From the NCBI GenBank assembly GCA_028023455.1, contig JAQFVV010012394.1, positions 27,105,053 through 27,169,052 of the forward strand: a stretch of DNA of 64,000 nucleotides, written 5' to 3'. Shown here in pieces: positions 34,555 through 44,757 of the stretch (position 1 is its first letter; the number at the start of each line of letters is the position of its first letter). This stretch comes from Epiperipatus broadwayi. Its lineage: Eukaryota; Onychophora; Udeonychophora; Euonychophora; Peripatidae. The position numbers were made by a program, and so were the translations under genes. The notes beneath the pieces are model-generated. The model did not search any database, was not told the DNA's origin, and saw only the letters and a list, made by a program, of their open reading frames with translations.

Positions 34555-35225
34555 CAGGAATCTCTCAGCAACTATGCCGAAAGAAACCTGTTAGCTACTT
34601 TACCTTCCCCTTCCATTCCCCACCCTAAGCTTTTCCATAATCTGCTCCATCCCATTTCCACAACATAATCTTTGTCAACTCTATGACCTGTATATCTAAA
34701 TCTCCCTTATCTTTTCACAAACCTAGCATAAAAACCAATAACCCACTTTCTGTATAATCACTTTCTTCATATTTATTCTCCCATAACTTCATTATTTGTA
34801 CCCTTTCTGCTTTCAAGCATTTACATTCAATCAACAGATGCCTAATATTTTCTATACCTTCCTCACACAATTTGCACACTAAATCACCCATATTTTTTCC
34901 ATTTACATGTATATTCTTTTGTTGTTAAAGATCTCATTTGAGTCTTAAACAATAAACTACTTTCTTTACTATTATCATAAATTAACTTGCACCCAATATT
35001 CTGTTTACTTCTATATATATATATATACTCTTCTTACCCTCCATACTAGTTCTCCATCTCTCAAACTTCCTATTTTTTATAATGCATCTATTCTTTTATC
35101 CCATTCCTTACCACTATAACACTCAACAATCCTCTTAATACAATCATCCCACCTTTTATACAAGTATACTGATATAAATTCTTTATCCAAATCTTCTGCA
35201 TTACCTTTCTCACCCATCTGGACTT
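34555..35225 (-). mobile_element. 3' end of a second non-LTR retrotransposon family
   Basis: On the minus strand MGEKGNAEDLDKEFISVYL and YKRWDDCIKRIVECYSGKE open the fragment. After a frameshift it reads KNIHVNGKNMGDLVC, KLCEEGIENIRHLLIECK and KAERVQIMKLWENKYEESD. The C-x2-C-x8-H-x4-C pattern (about 34825-34885) is the C-terminal CCHC motif of L1/CR1/Jockey/I-type LINE proteins and binds element RNA or DNA. The RTE copies in this window do not show it, so this is a different LINE family. It is truncated, with no reverse transcriptase or endonuclease part here, and carries several stops. Confidence 0.7.
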
Positions 35226-35275
35226 ATTAAACACTGCCATCTGGCATCCAGTGATTACTAAAACTTAAACAATAG
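35226..35275 (+). repeat. Short fragment of the 12548 repeat family
   Basis: The sequence cactgccatctggcatccag followed by tgattactaaa matches gcacaagccttctggcatcc / attgattact at 12740-12770. Confidence 0.45.
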
Positions 35276-38200
35276 ATAGCATAAATATAGTGAGAAAAAA
35301 GGAATTTGCTGCTGAACACAAATATGTTAAGTTTTACAAATTTTTAACCCAGAAACTTAATTAAGGGAATGTTTGTAACGTAAACAATTGTTTCATTTCA
35401 TGTAACAGTTTGTCCCAATTTTACAACTATCCCCTAGGATTTCGTAGTATTCAAAATGTGGCTAAATGATAAATGAGTTTCAATATGATATAAAAAAATA
35501 AAAAAAGATATAAAATTAATATTCTTGGCAGAAAGCTGAGAACAAACAATGAAAATTACAGTTTTATCTAGATTTATTTTTAATTAAAAAAGGTATGAGT
35601 AAAATTCAATAACTTTTTATTTCCATTATTTCTTTAAGATCTGTTTATCTAGGATGGATGGATTAATTTTGAATACTATTGGGAAGGGTATCTTATGCGT
35701 TTGCCATAAGTATTGATGATTGTTAATCTAGGAGCTATCCTAAACGATTTCTGATAATTCTAGAAGTTCAATTATTGCTTCAGTAAATTGTCTCCCTAGA
35801 TAATCTAAGGCGGGGGGAGGGGTTATACTGTTAATTACCACCAACCATTCATCATACAGTAACAAAATTAATTAAAGCGTATTATAGGTTGAATTATTAA
35901 TAGGCACTGAATATATACACGCTGTATATTGAATATATAATTGCTTTACTTTTGCATTTCTTTTGATTGTTCATGTGCATTGCCCCCCCCCCCTAATTTT
36001 TTGCCCCCACTAATCATTCACGCATATCTTAATCATAATGTGCGTGTTATCTAGAAATCTAATTTTTCTTTTTTCAAGTGTTTATTTTGCAGTTCGCTGT
36101 TTATACCTCTTGTGATTTTTTTTTTTTTAAAAAAAAAAACCAAACTGAAATGATGTAATGAAGTCAAACTGATTTTAATTGGTTTCAGAATTATGTCATA
36201 AAAGAAGATTGAAATAAAAAAAAATTTGCTTAGTTTATATTTAAAAAAAAAAAAGAAAATTCTTATTTAAAATAAAACTCTATTAGAATAAATTATCTTC
36301 TTTATTAATTATTTTTTGATTTTTCATCCCACGCAAAATCCTGGCACAGAAATTTAAAAATGCAAAGCATTAAAAAAAGTTTTTTTTTTAAAAAAAAAAA
36401 ATGGATTTCTCACGTCTCTTTAAAATGTCTACTAATATCATATGATTAACATTAATGATGTGTGTGTTTTATAAAATCTAGTTTTCACTTATTTTACCTT
36501 TTCATTTATGACATGTTCCCTTTTGATGTTGATATATATCTAAGTTTAACTCTTTTATTACTGATTCTCACATTTTTTAAATGTTCATTTTAATAATGGG
36601 AAACACATAAATACAGATATTAAGAAGTATCTTTAAAATAAAATAAAAATTCATAAGATGTCTATTCAAAGCTTTTATCACTGTGAGTGTATGGTATTCA
36701 GAAATTTGATGAACAATCCAAATAAATCCAATTTGATAAATGCAGACGCACAAATCTGGTTTATAGAAAGTATTGAGAATTTGGATAATAGATTGAAGAA
36801 TGAAGATATACAATTTTGTATAGTGTATTTATAGTAATATCTCAACAAAATGAATATTTTACATTTGATAAAACCATTGCTGGGCTTATATTATACTAGA
36901 TTTTTTTTAAAAAAAAAAACACAAATATCGCATTTTCATACCTGATGTCTGCATGTAAGTCTATTATCAGCAATTATAGTATGTCCACAAATTAATGAAA
37001 TCTGAACAAGACTCCTGCCTATCTGTAATTGCAGAGTCATGTCTGAAAAGTATAAAATTAATGGCTAACAATAAATTCACGGCTGACACAGTTGAATATT
37101 AACATTTCTGCAAAACTGGAAGTGATACATCATTTAATATAGCTATTAATTCATAAAGCCAACCTTTATAAAATAAAGTGAAAAGATTTCTAAAATTTGT
37201 GATCTTTTGTACAGAATGTATCTACCAAGTAATGACAATTATAACAGGTATATACTCTTTAATTGACTAATTGCACTTTTGTTGTGAGGGTGTTCTTGAA
37301 TAATATTTTATGGATGAGCTAGCCAGTTTGCTTTTATTATTTCTCAGCCAGAATCAGTTTCAGAATTGGCTGATTGCCATTTGCATGAAAATCGAAATCT
37401 TTTAAAGGCTCATATGGATATTGAATCTTTTTTCTGTAGGTGTTGGTGTTGAGAGTACAGTTCAGAGTATAACGGAAGATCTTAATTATTGACAAATTCA
37501 TCTTGTGGATTGCATACTTTCTAGACCAATTGATCAATGAATGTAAAAAAAAATAAAGGTTCACAATCTGAATTTGTCTATGAAATAATTTTTTGGTTTG
37601 ATTTTTTGAAGTCTGTATGACTTTATGAGGACATTTCTTATATAATTAACTCTCACTTTGAAATTATTAAGATTTTTTGTAAATACAATTGAACTATTTT
37701 ATAAGTTTAAGGAAATATTATGAAATACTTAATATGATATTGCATGTGGAAGTTTTGATTATTTATTTATTATATCAAGAATGTATAATTTTATTATGGT
37801 TTCATATCTGAACTCAAATCACATAGTTTGGTTTTGTAAGCAAGAGAGAGTTTTGTTTTTTTTTAAAAAAAAAGTTTAAGATAGCTGGAAATTTGCTCAA
37901 AGTTTATGTCTTTCAGATTGCTATGTTCCATAGTTGAGGAATCTTATATAGAATAGAATATATATGGTTTTTTTTTAGTGAGAGTTAAGATTTATCTTAA
38001 ATTTAATACTCACAAAGATAAAAGTTAATGGGTTCATGTCATGCTACTCTGATCAAGCTAGCAACATTTGAAGTCTTAAGAGAAAATATCCTGTACTAAC
38101 CTGTGTATTATTATAGTTAACTGTATTTAGAGAAATATAAATAAAATTTGATTTTTTTCTGAAAACATTTAATAATACATCTATATGATGGAAATAGTTA

Positions 38201-38601
38201 ATAAAGTTTTATTTATTTGGTGCATCTTCAGAAATTTTTTTTTTATTTCATAAAATTAAATAATTGTAGTAGTCAGTAGGAATAGTTCACTTTTTATTTC
38301 ATTCCCAGTTTTTGCAGTTTATATTGCTCAACTGAATTATAATTTTAATGAAGCTGATAAAAGTAGATTTCTGTATTACTTAACATTTTAGAAGATAGTT
38401 TGCCTGACGGAAATTGGAAAGCAGTTTTTGAGGATGCATTAATGTAAATTTTTCTGTTATACTCAAATGCTGTTCGCAGAACATAATTGTTTAATGTAAT
38501 TATGCAAAGCCTATTGAAAATAAGTAAAATGCCAAATGAAACAGCTAATCTCTTATTCTATCAAAAAGGACCTTTTCTAGAATACAAAACTTTTGGGAAT
38601 A
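35276..38601. other. A+T-rich non-coding sequence with T(n)A(n) palindromes
   Basis: No gene was seen. Four tracts consist of a T run directly followed by an A run: about 36118-36139, 36379-36401, 36903-36920 and 37855-37872. An 11-C run is at about 35983-35993. The open frames here are chance frames of low complexity. Confidence 0.5.
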
Positions 38602-38609
38602 GACTATAC

Positions 38610-39111
38610 CAGGGATTGACACACTGTGGCTTAAAAGTTAAGTGTGGTTCTTTGATCCCAATTCCATGATTCTCTTTATCATGATAAACATTTTTTATTT
38701 CATCTTGTAATTTTAAATAAATATTTTGATGACTCTAGGAGAAGAAAAATGCTCATTAATACATTGTTTCTTGAATTCAGCCTTATCATAGAATAGTAAT
38801 TATTATATAAGATGAATATTTAAATATTAGGTTTTGTCAAAGTAATTTTTTTCGATTTTATTTATTTATTTTTAAGAGAATTTTTATTTTCAGTACAATG
38901 TATACAGATTCTATTGTGTTCTATTATTAAAATAAATGTTCAAATATAATCGCAGCCATTCAGAAATTCATATTTTTCATGAATTTATTTTTCACCTCTT
39001 TCCATGTGTGGGAGTGTGAATACTTTTTCCCTTGTGACTCTAATGGTGGAAGGGAGTGGAGGAGGGCTAAACAAAATTGCTCTTCCATTGCTAAAAGTTT
39101 GCCAATCCCTA
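38610..39111. mobile_element. hAT-type non-autonomous element, 8-bp TSD
   Basis: The left end cagggattgacacactgtgg pairs with the right end (taGGGATTGGCAAACTTTTAG read on the minus strand). The flanks are gactatac (38602-38609) and gactatag (39112-39119), a 7/8 target duplication. CAGGGATTGGCAAACT-type ends and 8-bp duplications are typical of hAT elements. The 502-bp interior has no transposase frame. It is a MITE-size deletion derivative. Confidence 0.8.
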
Positions 39112-39119
39112 GACTATAG

Positions 39120-39648
39120 TATAGTATATGGGCAGTTGATTAATGGTGGATCAAACAAAGCAAACATTTGGCTATTGTATTTTTAACAGACCAATCATCA
39201 TGTACTATTAAAATTGGGAAAATGTAACTTAATTACAATTATATAAAACTGGTAGTCTTGGTTTTGTACATAACTGACGTTCGAAACAGAGTAACAAAAC
39301 CTTTTTAGCTTCCATCTAACATATTGTTTAAACTATTTGCAAATAAATATTCCGTACAAGGACTTAGTGTTTTTGTAAAAATAATACTACTTGATACATG
39401 TATTTTAACAAATTACATATCATGTAATGTGATAAATGGAATAATGTTAACCATTATGTGAATTGCTTTAGGTCATCGATGATAATGATGATCAGTGGGC
39501 TAATCAATACGAATAAAGCAAATCCTTTACTGTACATATTACAAATATGAGCAGTAGATTAAAAAAAAAGTTATTTTAATTAAAAGTGTATATACTTGGT
39601 GTCTTGTAATTTAAATTTATGTATAGAAGATATTGTTAACATGTAGAG
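39120..39648. other. A+T-rich non-coding sequence
   Basis: Nothing was recognised. Confidence 0.45.
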
Positions 39649-40259
39649 CAAGGATTGGCAAAATGTTGGTATTAGTTCACCAGTGGACTGCCAAGAAATT
39701 TTGTAGCAACAACCTGAATTAAAAGAAAATAATAGTAACCATGGACTTTATTATGCTAGATTAAATAGCTATTCATAAAAGAAACATATTTTTTACACAT
39801 GTGTAGCTATTATAGATGAAAATCAGCTCTTCACAATCGAAGTGAATATGCGGTCAGGTATACTAGCTATGAATGTGTGAATACATGTGCCTTCATTCAA
39901 AATGCATTAATGATGCATACTTCTATTACAAATTCATCAGCTTGAATATGTTCACTGCATTTTGCCCAACACGGACAGCCTTGAATAATATTCAATCAGT
40001 CACAAAATCTGTATCTTTTTTGTTGTGACAGGTGCACAGATTTAAGTGGTTTATCATAAAAAAAGTATTTTATCATGCAAAATGTGTTATGTATGTCATG
40101 TAAGTGTGCCAATTCCCAAAAAAAGATATGCCAAAAGACATTTTAAAGCTATGCTTACAAAAATTTTGATAATTTTTTTTTTGATAAAAAGCAAATGCAT
40201 AAACTAAAAGTTAACAAGCCAACATTTGTATTTTACTAAACCCAGTATTAAATCTAAAG

Positions 40260-40723
40260 CTGCAATAGTTGTATTATTTTGTGTAAGTTATGTGTTAAGA
40301 AAACAAGAAATCTTTTGCAGATAAATTAGAAATAATTTCTATAAGCTAGCAATTCATTATTGAATCTTTCAAGAACAAAAATGCAAATATTTGTGCAATT
40401 AAAGATATTAAACTTTTCCTAAAACTCTGGCATTGTACAGAAATTATAAATTCTGATATGATTGAACAATTAACTGAAGATATGACTAATTGTAATTGTT
40501 TTTTTCTTGCAGTTTGATGAATCTTCTCACTAAGTTGATATTCGTAAACTTTGTGAGAAGATTCATCAAACTGCAAGAAAAAAACAATTGCAATTAGTCA
40601 TATCTTCAGTTAATTGTTCAATCATATCAGAATTTATAATTTCTGTACAATGCCAGAGTTTTAGGAAAAGTTTAATATCTTTAATTGCACAAATATTTCT
40701 ATCAAAATGATACAACTATTGCA
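40260..40723. repeat. Long near-perfect inverted repeat in hAT sequence
   Basis: 40386-40530 and 40553-40697 are 145-bp inverted complements with one mismatch noticed, separated by a 22-base spacer. The outer segments 40260-40282 and 40701-40723 (ctgcaatagttgtat / atacaactattgcag) also pair, so the right arm lost about 100 bases. Near-identity implies a much younger event than the surrounding decay, or gene conversion between the arms. A transcript would fold into a dsRNA hairpin. Confidence 0.9.
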
Positions 40724-41041
40724 GAATACATTGCAGGCATTGTTAAAAAAAAATCTTATTTCCGGCTGTTTTTTGTTTTGATTAAGTGAATAAATATTCA
40801 ATTTTCTCAAATAGTAATATAAATATGTTTGATTAAGTGAATAAATATTCAATTTTCTCAAATAGGAGTATAAATATCCATCATGTTAAATATAAATAAA
40901 AGCCAAAACATTTATACTCCTATTTGAGAAAATTGAATATTTATTCACTTAATCAAAACAAAAAACAGCTGGAAATAAGATTTGCTAATAAGGATTATAT
41001 TCTTGAAATGAGATTTTTTTAACAATGCCTGCAATGTATTC
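40724..41041. repeat. Second long inverted repeat with internal tandem duplication
   Basis: Outer pair gaatacattgcaggcattgt / acaatgcctgcaatgtattc and inner pair atttatactcctatttgaga / tctcaaataggagtataaat bound arms at about 40724-40875 and 40909-41041. The left arm holds a direct duplication of gattaagtgaataaatattc aattttctcaaatag (40779-40814 and 40830-40865); the right arm has it once. It abuts the preceding inverted repeat directly. Confidence 0.85.
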
Positions 41042-42359
41042 AACAATAAAAAAAAAGAAAGATATTAATTAGCTAGAAAATTGAATATTTATTTCAAATA
41101 CAATATATGTAATATTTTTCTAAATATCAGACTAATATATTGTAATGATATGGTAAATATCCTCATTATTTCATTGGGAATATATTGTATGATAGTTTAT
41201 AGTTATAAAGGACTTTAGAATTATTAGTCCAAACTATATGCATGGATAATGTGCTATATTGTTATTTTAATTATGTGCAAAGCATAAACAAAATCAATGG
41301 AGCTTAGAATGCTTATACCTTTAATTAAAACATTGTAATTTATTCCAATTTAGTTAATAGTATGTTTTTTATGAATGAGAAATTCAGTATTGGTAAAACG
41401 AATTATTTCAAAGTTGGACCATTTTGAATTTTATTTGTGTTAATTTAGACAAATACATTTATGAATCTTTTTATATAAAAGATCAAGATAATAGTACAAT
41501 TGTAATATTATCATAATTTATAAAATGATAATAAATTTTAATGTTAATTAAATCAGGATATGTGGAATTTATACTATCACCCAATATTTAATAAGTTATA
41601 AAGAGTGCAATGTTTAAATTTGTGCTGCATAGATGAATAGGACCAAATAAACTACAGAAATATTATTCATTATTGAATAATCTCTAGTCTAATGAGTGAT
41701 TAAGAAAAATTATTAATGTACTTTCAATAAGTGATTAGTGTTAAAGTTGTGAGGGCTGCATGTTTGACAAGTCAATTAAATTATAAAATACAATATAAGA
41801 ATTTGTCAATTGCTAGAACAGAGAATCATTAATATAAATAAAATAATTATTGCTAAGTACTTTCAATTCCTATGAGTCCTTATCAAGGCATTAAAAAACT
41901 CATACATATTTTCTCCTAAGCGATAAATTCAATATTTCATTGCATTGGCCAGGAACAACTAATCTGAAAACTAGTTAATTTTGAATTAATAGCACAAGAT
42001 GAATTTTGTATAAGATATGATTCTTTAATCTTGCGTTTTTTATGCATTAATATTGCAAAATCCTTTGGACTAAATATATGGCCTGTACTATTTTGGTGAA
42101 CATAAAAAGCTGAATAAATTGTATCATCATCCCTTGCTCTAATATATGTATATTTATGCTGTTGAAGGCGATATTTAATATTTGTCTTGATTTCCCTAAT
42201 ATATATTGCACTACAATTTATCTGTGGGCATCTAATTTTATTTATATTAATGATTCTCTGTTTTAGAAATTGACAAATTGTTATATTGTATTTTATAAGT
42301 TGTATTAACAGAAGTATTATATTGATTTATTATTTACAATTAAACTATAGTAATTTGTG
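41042..42359. other. A+T-rich non-coding sequence
   Basis: No gene was seen. 41860-42250 is slightly more complex (gtacttt..ccttatcaaggcatt, aatatatggcctgtac) but shows no frame or terminal repeat. Confidence 0.4.
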
Positions 42360-42380
42360 ATCTCTCTATATATACTAAAT

Positions 42381-42795
42381 CAGGTGCATGCAATTGTTTT
42401 GGCTCGGGGGCCACTTTGTGGAAGTGGAGGGTCGTACCCTTTTTTCATTACACAGCAAACACACTGCTTTATTCCCTGTATTACCAAAGAAATATTTGTT
42501 TGTCCATTCTTCATTAAACACATAACATTCATTACTGATTTTATATTTTTTCAGAGGGTTCATGGTTTCACTAAAGTTGGAAATGTATATATTGCAATGA
42601 CAAAATTGAAATTAACCAAATTAACTGGAAAAGCATTGCGCATATGTATTGATGTGGTCATCCTAGTGGAAAATACAAGATGAATATTCGTTCACGCAAT
42701 GGGAAGGAAATCTCAGTCCAAGGCGAATTTTTCTGATTGTCTTGGCGGGCCGCATAAAAACTCTTAGCGGGTGGGCCGCTATTTTCTCACCCCTG
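42381..42795 (-). mobile_element. Internally deleted hAT (Charlie-like) element with BED exon
   Basis: The left end caggtgcatgcaattgtttt followed by ggctcgggggccac is a typical hAT-Charlie terminus (CAGGGGTGGGCAAAC...GGCTCGxGGGCCAC). The right end read on the minus strand starts caggggtgagaaaatagcgg. The flanks tactaaat (42373-42380) and cactgaac (42796-42803) match at 5 of 8, all differences being transitions, as in a decayed target duplication. The element is 415 bp and G+C-richer than its surroundings. It sits inside a copy of the 11440 repeat family. Confidence 0.75.
42420..42563 (-). pseudogene. hAT transposase N-terminus (BED finger start), truncated
   Basis: The minus-strand frame MNPLKKYKISNECYVFNEEW continues TNKYFFGNTGNKAVCLLCNE. 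It closely follows the N-terminus of GTF2IRD2/ZBED-type hAT transposases, which read KKRKISDECRVFNxEWTxKYFFxExxGKPVCLICNE. The CLLC pair is the start of the BED zinc finger that binds the element ends. The frame then runs straight into the 3' terminus of the element (VRPSTSTKWPPSQNN), so the rest of the finger and the whole DDE/RNase H-like core are deleted. Confidence 0.8.
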
Positions 42796-43000
42796 CACTG
42801 AACAATGATAAAGATATGTGTAAGAGATTGAGGTCTGGGCTAATTGAAGAGTGGTCGTTCATCATGAAATGAGCATTTTGGGGATCATAGATCTTTTTCA
42901 CATCTTTTGATCATGTTTATGATTACACCCCTCCACAAGATGTTGAAAGTAGATAGAAAACATTTCCTACCTTATGTGAGAGTGATGTAATGAAAATTAA
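42796..43000 (+). repeat. Dispersed repeat (ggggatcatagatctttttc family), copy 2
   Basis: ctgaacaatgataaagatat, ttttggggatcatagatctt, ttcacatcttttgatcatgt and gtgatgtaatgaaaattaaa match 11445-11660 in order. Its upstream part (about 42360-42380, tatatatacta) lies on the far side of the hAT insertion. Confidence 0.7.
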
Positions 43001-43712
43001 AGTACTAATAAAAATTATTAATATACTTCCCAAAAAAAATACACAAGCTGCATAAGAAAAAAAAAAAAGAAGAAAGATGTTTTTTCTAATAGTGGAATTC
43101 ATAATTAACAACACCATAGATATAAAACCTGTCTTGTTGTTTATTTTATTTTATAACATGAAGTAAATTTTAAAGAGTTGTTCAAGCATTCATCTCAATG
43201 CTCTCTAGAAAAAGAGAAAGTAATTAAAAGACTTGCATCAGTTTGAAGTATGATTTATTTTCTATTCAATTCTCTGCTATTGCCAAGGAATTAATTAACA
43301 TTTCTTAGTATTTGAAATTAAAAAATGAAATGTGTACAAAATGTCTCAGCTCCTTTTATAAGGAATATTAATAGACCTGTCTGTAATAATAATATATATA
43401 TATTTTTTATCTAAGGATATAATATGATAAATTTTTCAAGGAGCTATCGTGCTACCCTCACAAGTATACTAAACTATTTTACTATTCACCTTTTATTTTA
43501 ATCTACTGCAACTTATGGCAGTTGTAATGGCAATTATCAGAACTTAATAAAAGTATCAATTTGAAAACTACTTTCTTGTGAAATGCTATATTGCATAATT
43601 TTTATAAAAAAAAACATTCCCTATCTAGAGAAAATATGGCATTAAACAAAACTTTTGATGTTAAGGACATTACTGACTCATAAGCTTATATTTTTACCAT
43701 AAAATTTATAGT
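43001..43712. other. A+T-rich non-coding sequence
   Basis: No gene or repeat was recognised. Confidence 0.45.
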
Positions 43713-43720
43713 GTTTAAAT

Positions 43721-44749
43721 CAGGGGCAGGGAACCTTTTTTTCTATAAAGGACCATTTACATATTTATAATATCATTCGTGGACTTACAAATTAGACAGC
43801 TAGCTATATTTGATCAATAATTTAATTTATTTATACCTAACCATTAGAGACAATCTTTCAATTTGAGGCCAATTACAACTTTCCCTTTTTAAATGAGTGC
43901 CATTATTTTTTTATTAATTCAAAATAATATTATTAATGATAGTTCCATATTTAACGACATTTTTTTCAATTAGCCTTATAACTATTCTTCATGACATATA
44001 TTCTGGACAGATTAACTTTACAGCAGCTAGGATGCAGTCTTTTACAAACTGTCCTTCAGAAAATGGTCTTGGAAATTTCTGATTTTTTTTTAAATGTAAC
44101 CTGCTTTCATAGAATTTTCTGATTTGTTTATAATTTTTAGGAAATATGTCAACTATTGAATGAAGCTCCTTTTTAAAGTTTTCAATTTTAATATTTTCTC
44201 CCAACAGTTTTGTTGTAATCAGAGTACTGCTTAATATTGTGTTATTTTCCAGACATAAAGCACATCGATTTACCAATTATTTCTGTAAAAAAAATATGTT
44301 GGTCTATTTCTTTTGAAATGCTTGATTTTTTTTGGCAGTTTTTCTTATCTTACTTTAGTAAAGCCATCCTAATAAAAAAAACTAAATGCAAAATAATAGT
44401 AATTAAACAAAATAAAATTCAAGTTTTATTTCTGTTAATATACATTCTTCTGTGAAAATCACTATAAAACAAACAATGTGTCCTCAACATTGTAGATTAA
44501 ATTATGGTCAGACAGACCGCACAATATAATCATTTGTTGGACTATTGCATCTCCAATAGAATGAACTAGAATTATTATAAAGATTGGAGAACAAAAAAGA
44601 TGTAGTTGAGAAAATAGATATTTTATTTTACTTAGTCTTAATAATTGCATTATGCTCACATTTAAATAGAAGGTTTATACAGGACAATTTTTGTAAATAT
44701 TTGTGAACCATATTGAGAGCTTTAGAGAATCAGAGGTTCTCCACCCCTG
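43721..44749 (-). mobile_element. hAT (Charlie-like) element, 8-bp TSD, decayed
   Basis: The left end caggggcagggaaccttttt and the right end (caggggtggagaacctctga on the minus strand) form hAT-type terminal inverted repeats. They are flanked by gtttaaat (43713-43720) and gtttgaat (44750-44757), a 7/8 duplication. Length is 1029 bp against about 2.5-3 kb for complete elements. It retains an N-terminal transposase part on the minus strand and lacks the catalytic core, so it is non-autonomous. Confidence 0.85.
43989..44400 (-). pseudogene. hAT transposase N-terminal fragment (GTF2IRD2-like)
   Basis: On the minus strand, after stops, IDQHIFFTEIIGKSMCFMSGK-like residues (about 44240-44310) represent the BED region (family: YFFTEVKGKPVCLICNE). 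After a frameshift the 95-codon frame 44276-43989 gives NFKKELHSIVDIF, then PRPFSEGQFVKDCILAAVK and LICPEYMS. The last stretch matches the conserved KPFSDGEFIKECLLKAVEVICPE block of GTF2IRD2/ZBED-type hAT transposases. At least one of the finger Cys residues is changed (MSGK for ICNE). Frameshifts and the missing C-terminal half make it dead. Confidence 0.8.
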
Positions 44750-44757
44750 GTTTGAAT

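Larger units (their letters stand above)
39649..41041 (+). mobile_element. Rearranged hAT element relic with transposase fragment
   Basis: The left end caaggattggcaaaatgttg resembles the hAT terminus at 38610. On the plus strand NSDMIEQLTEDM (40449-40484), then FFLA and, after a frameshift, QFDESSH (40510-40530) correspond to the region around the first catalytic Asp of ZBED5/FAM200-like hAT transposases, which read ...MSxDI...FFALQLDESTD. An upstream frame with CxxC residues (VLCMSCKCANSQ, near 40087-40122) may be a decayed BED zinc finger. The transposase part is cut by two large inverted duplications (40260-40723 and 40724-41041). No right terminus was found. It is inactive. Confidence 0.6.

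Noticed and set aside
40346-40576. A 76-codon minus-strand frame beginning MQFDESSH.
   Set aside because: It reads through the centre of the inverted repeat: QFDESSH comes from one arm and the rest is antisense of the other arm. Not a gene.
42357-42683. A 108-codon plus-strand frame over the hAT element.
   Set aside because: The minus strand encodes the BED-finger N-terminus in the same place, and the plus frame starts outside the element.
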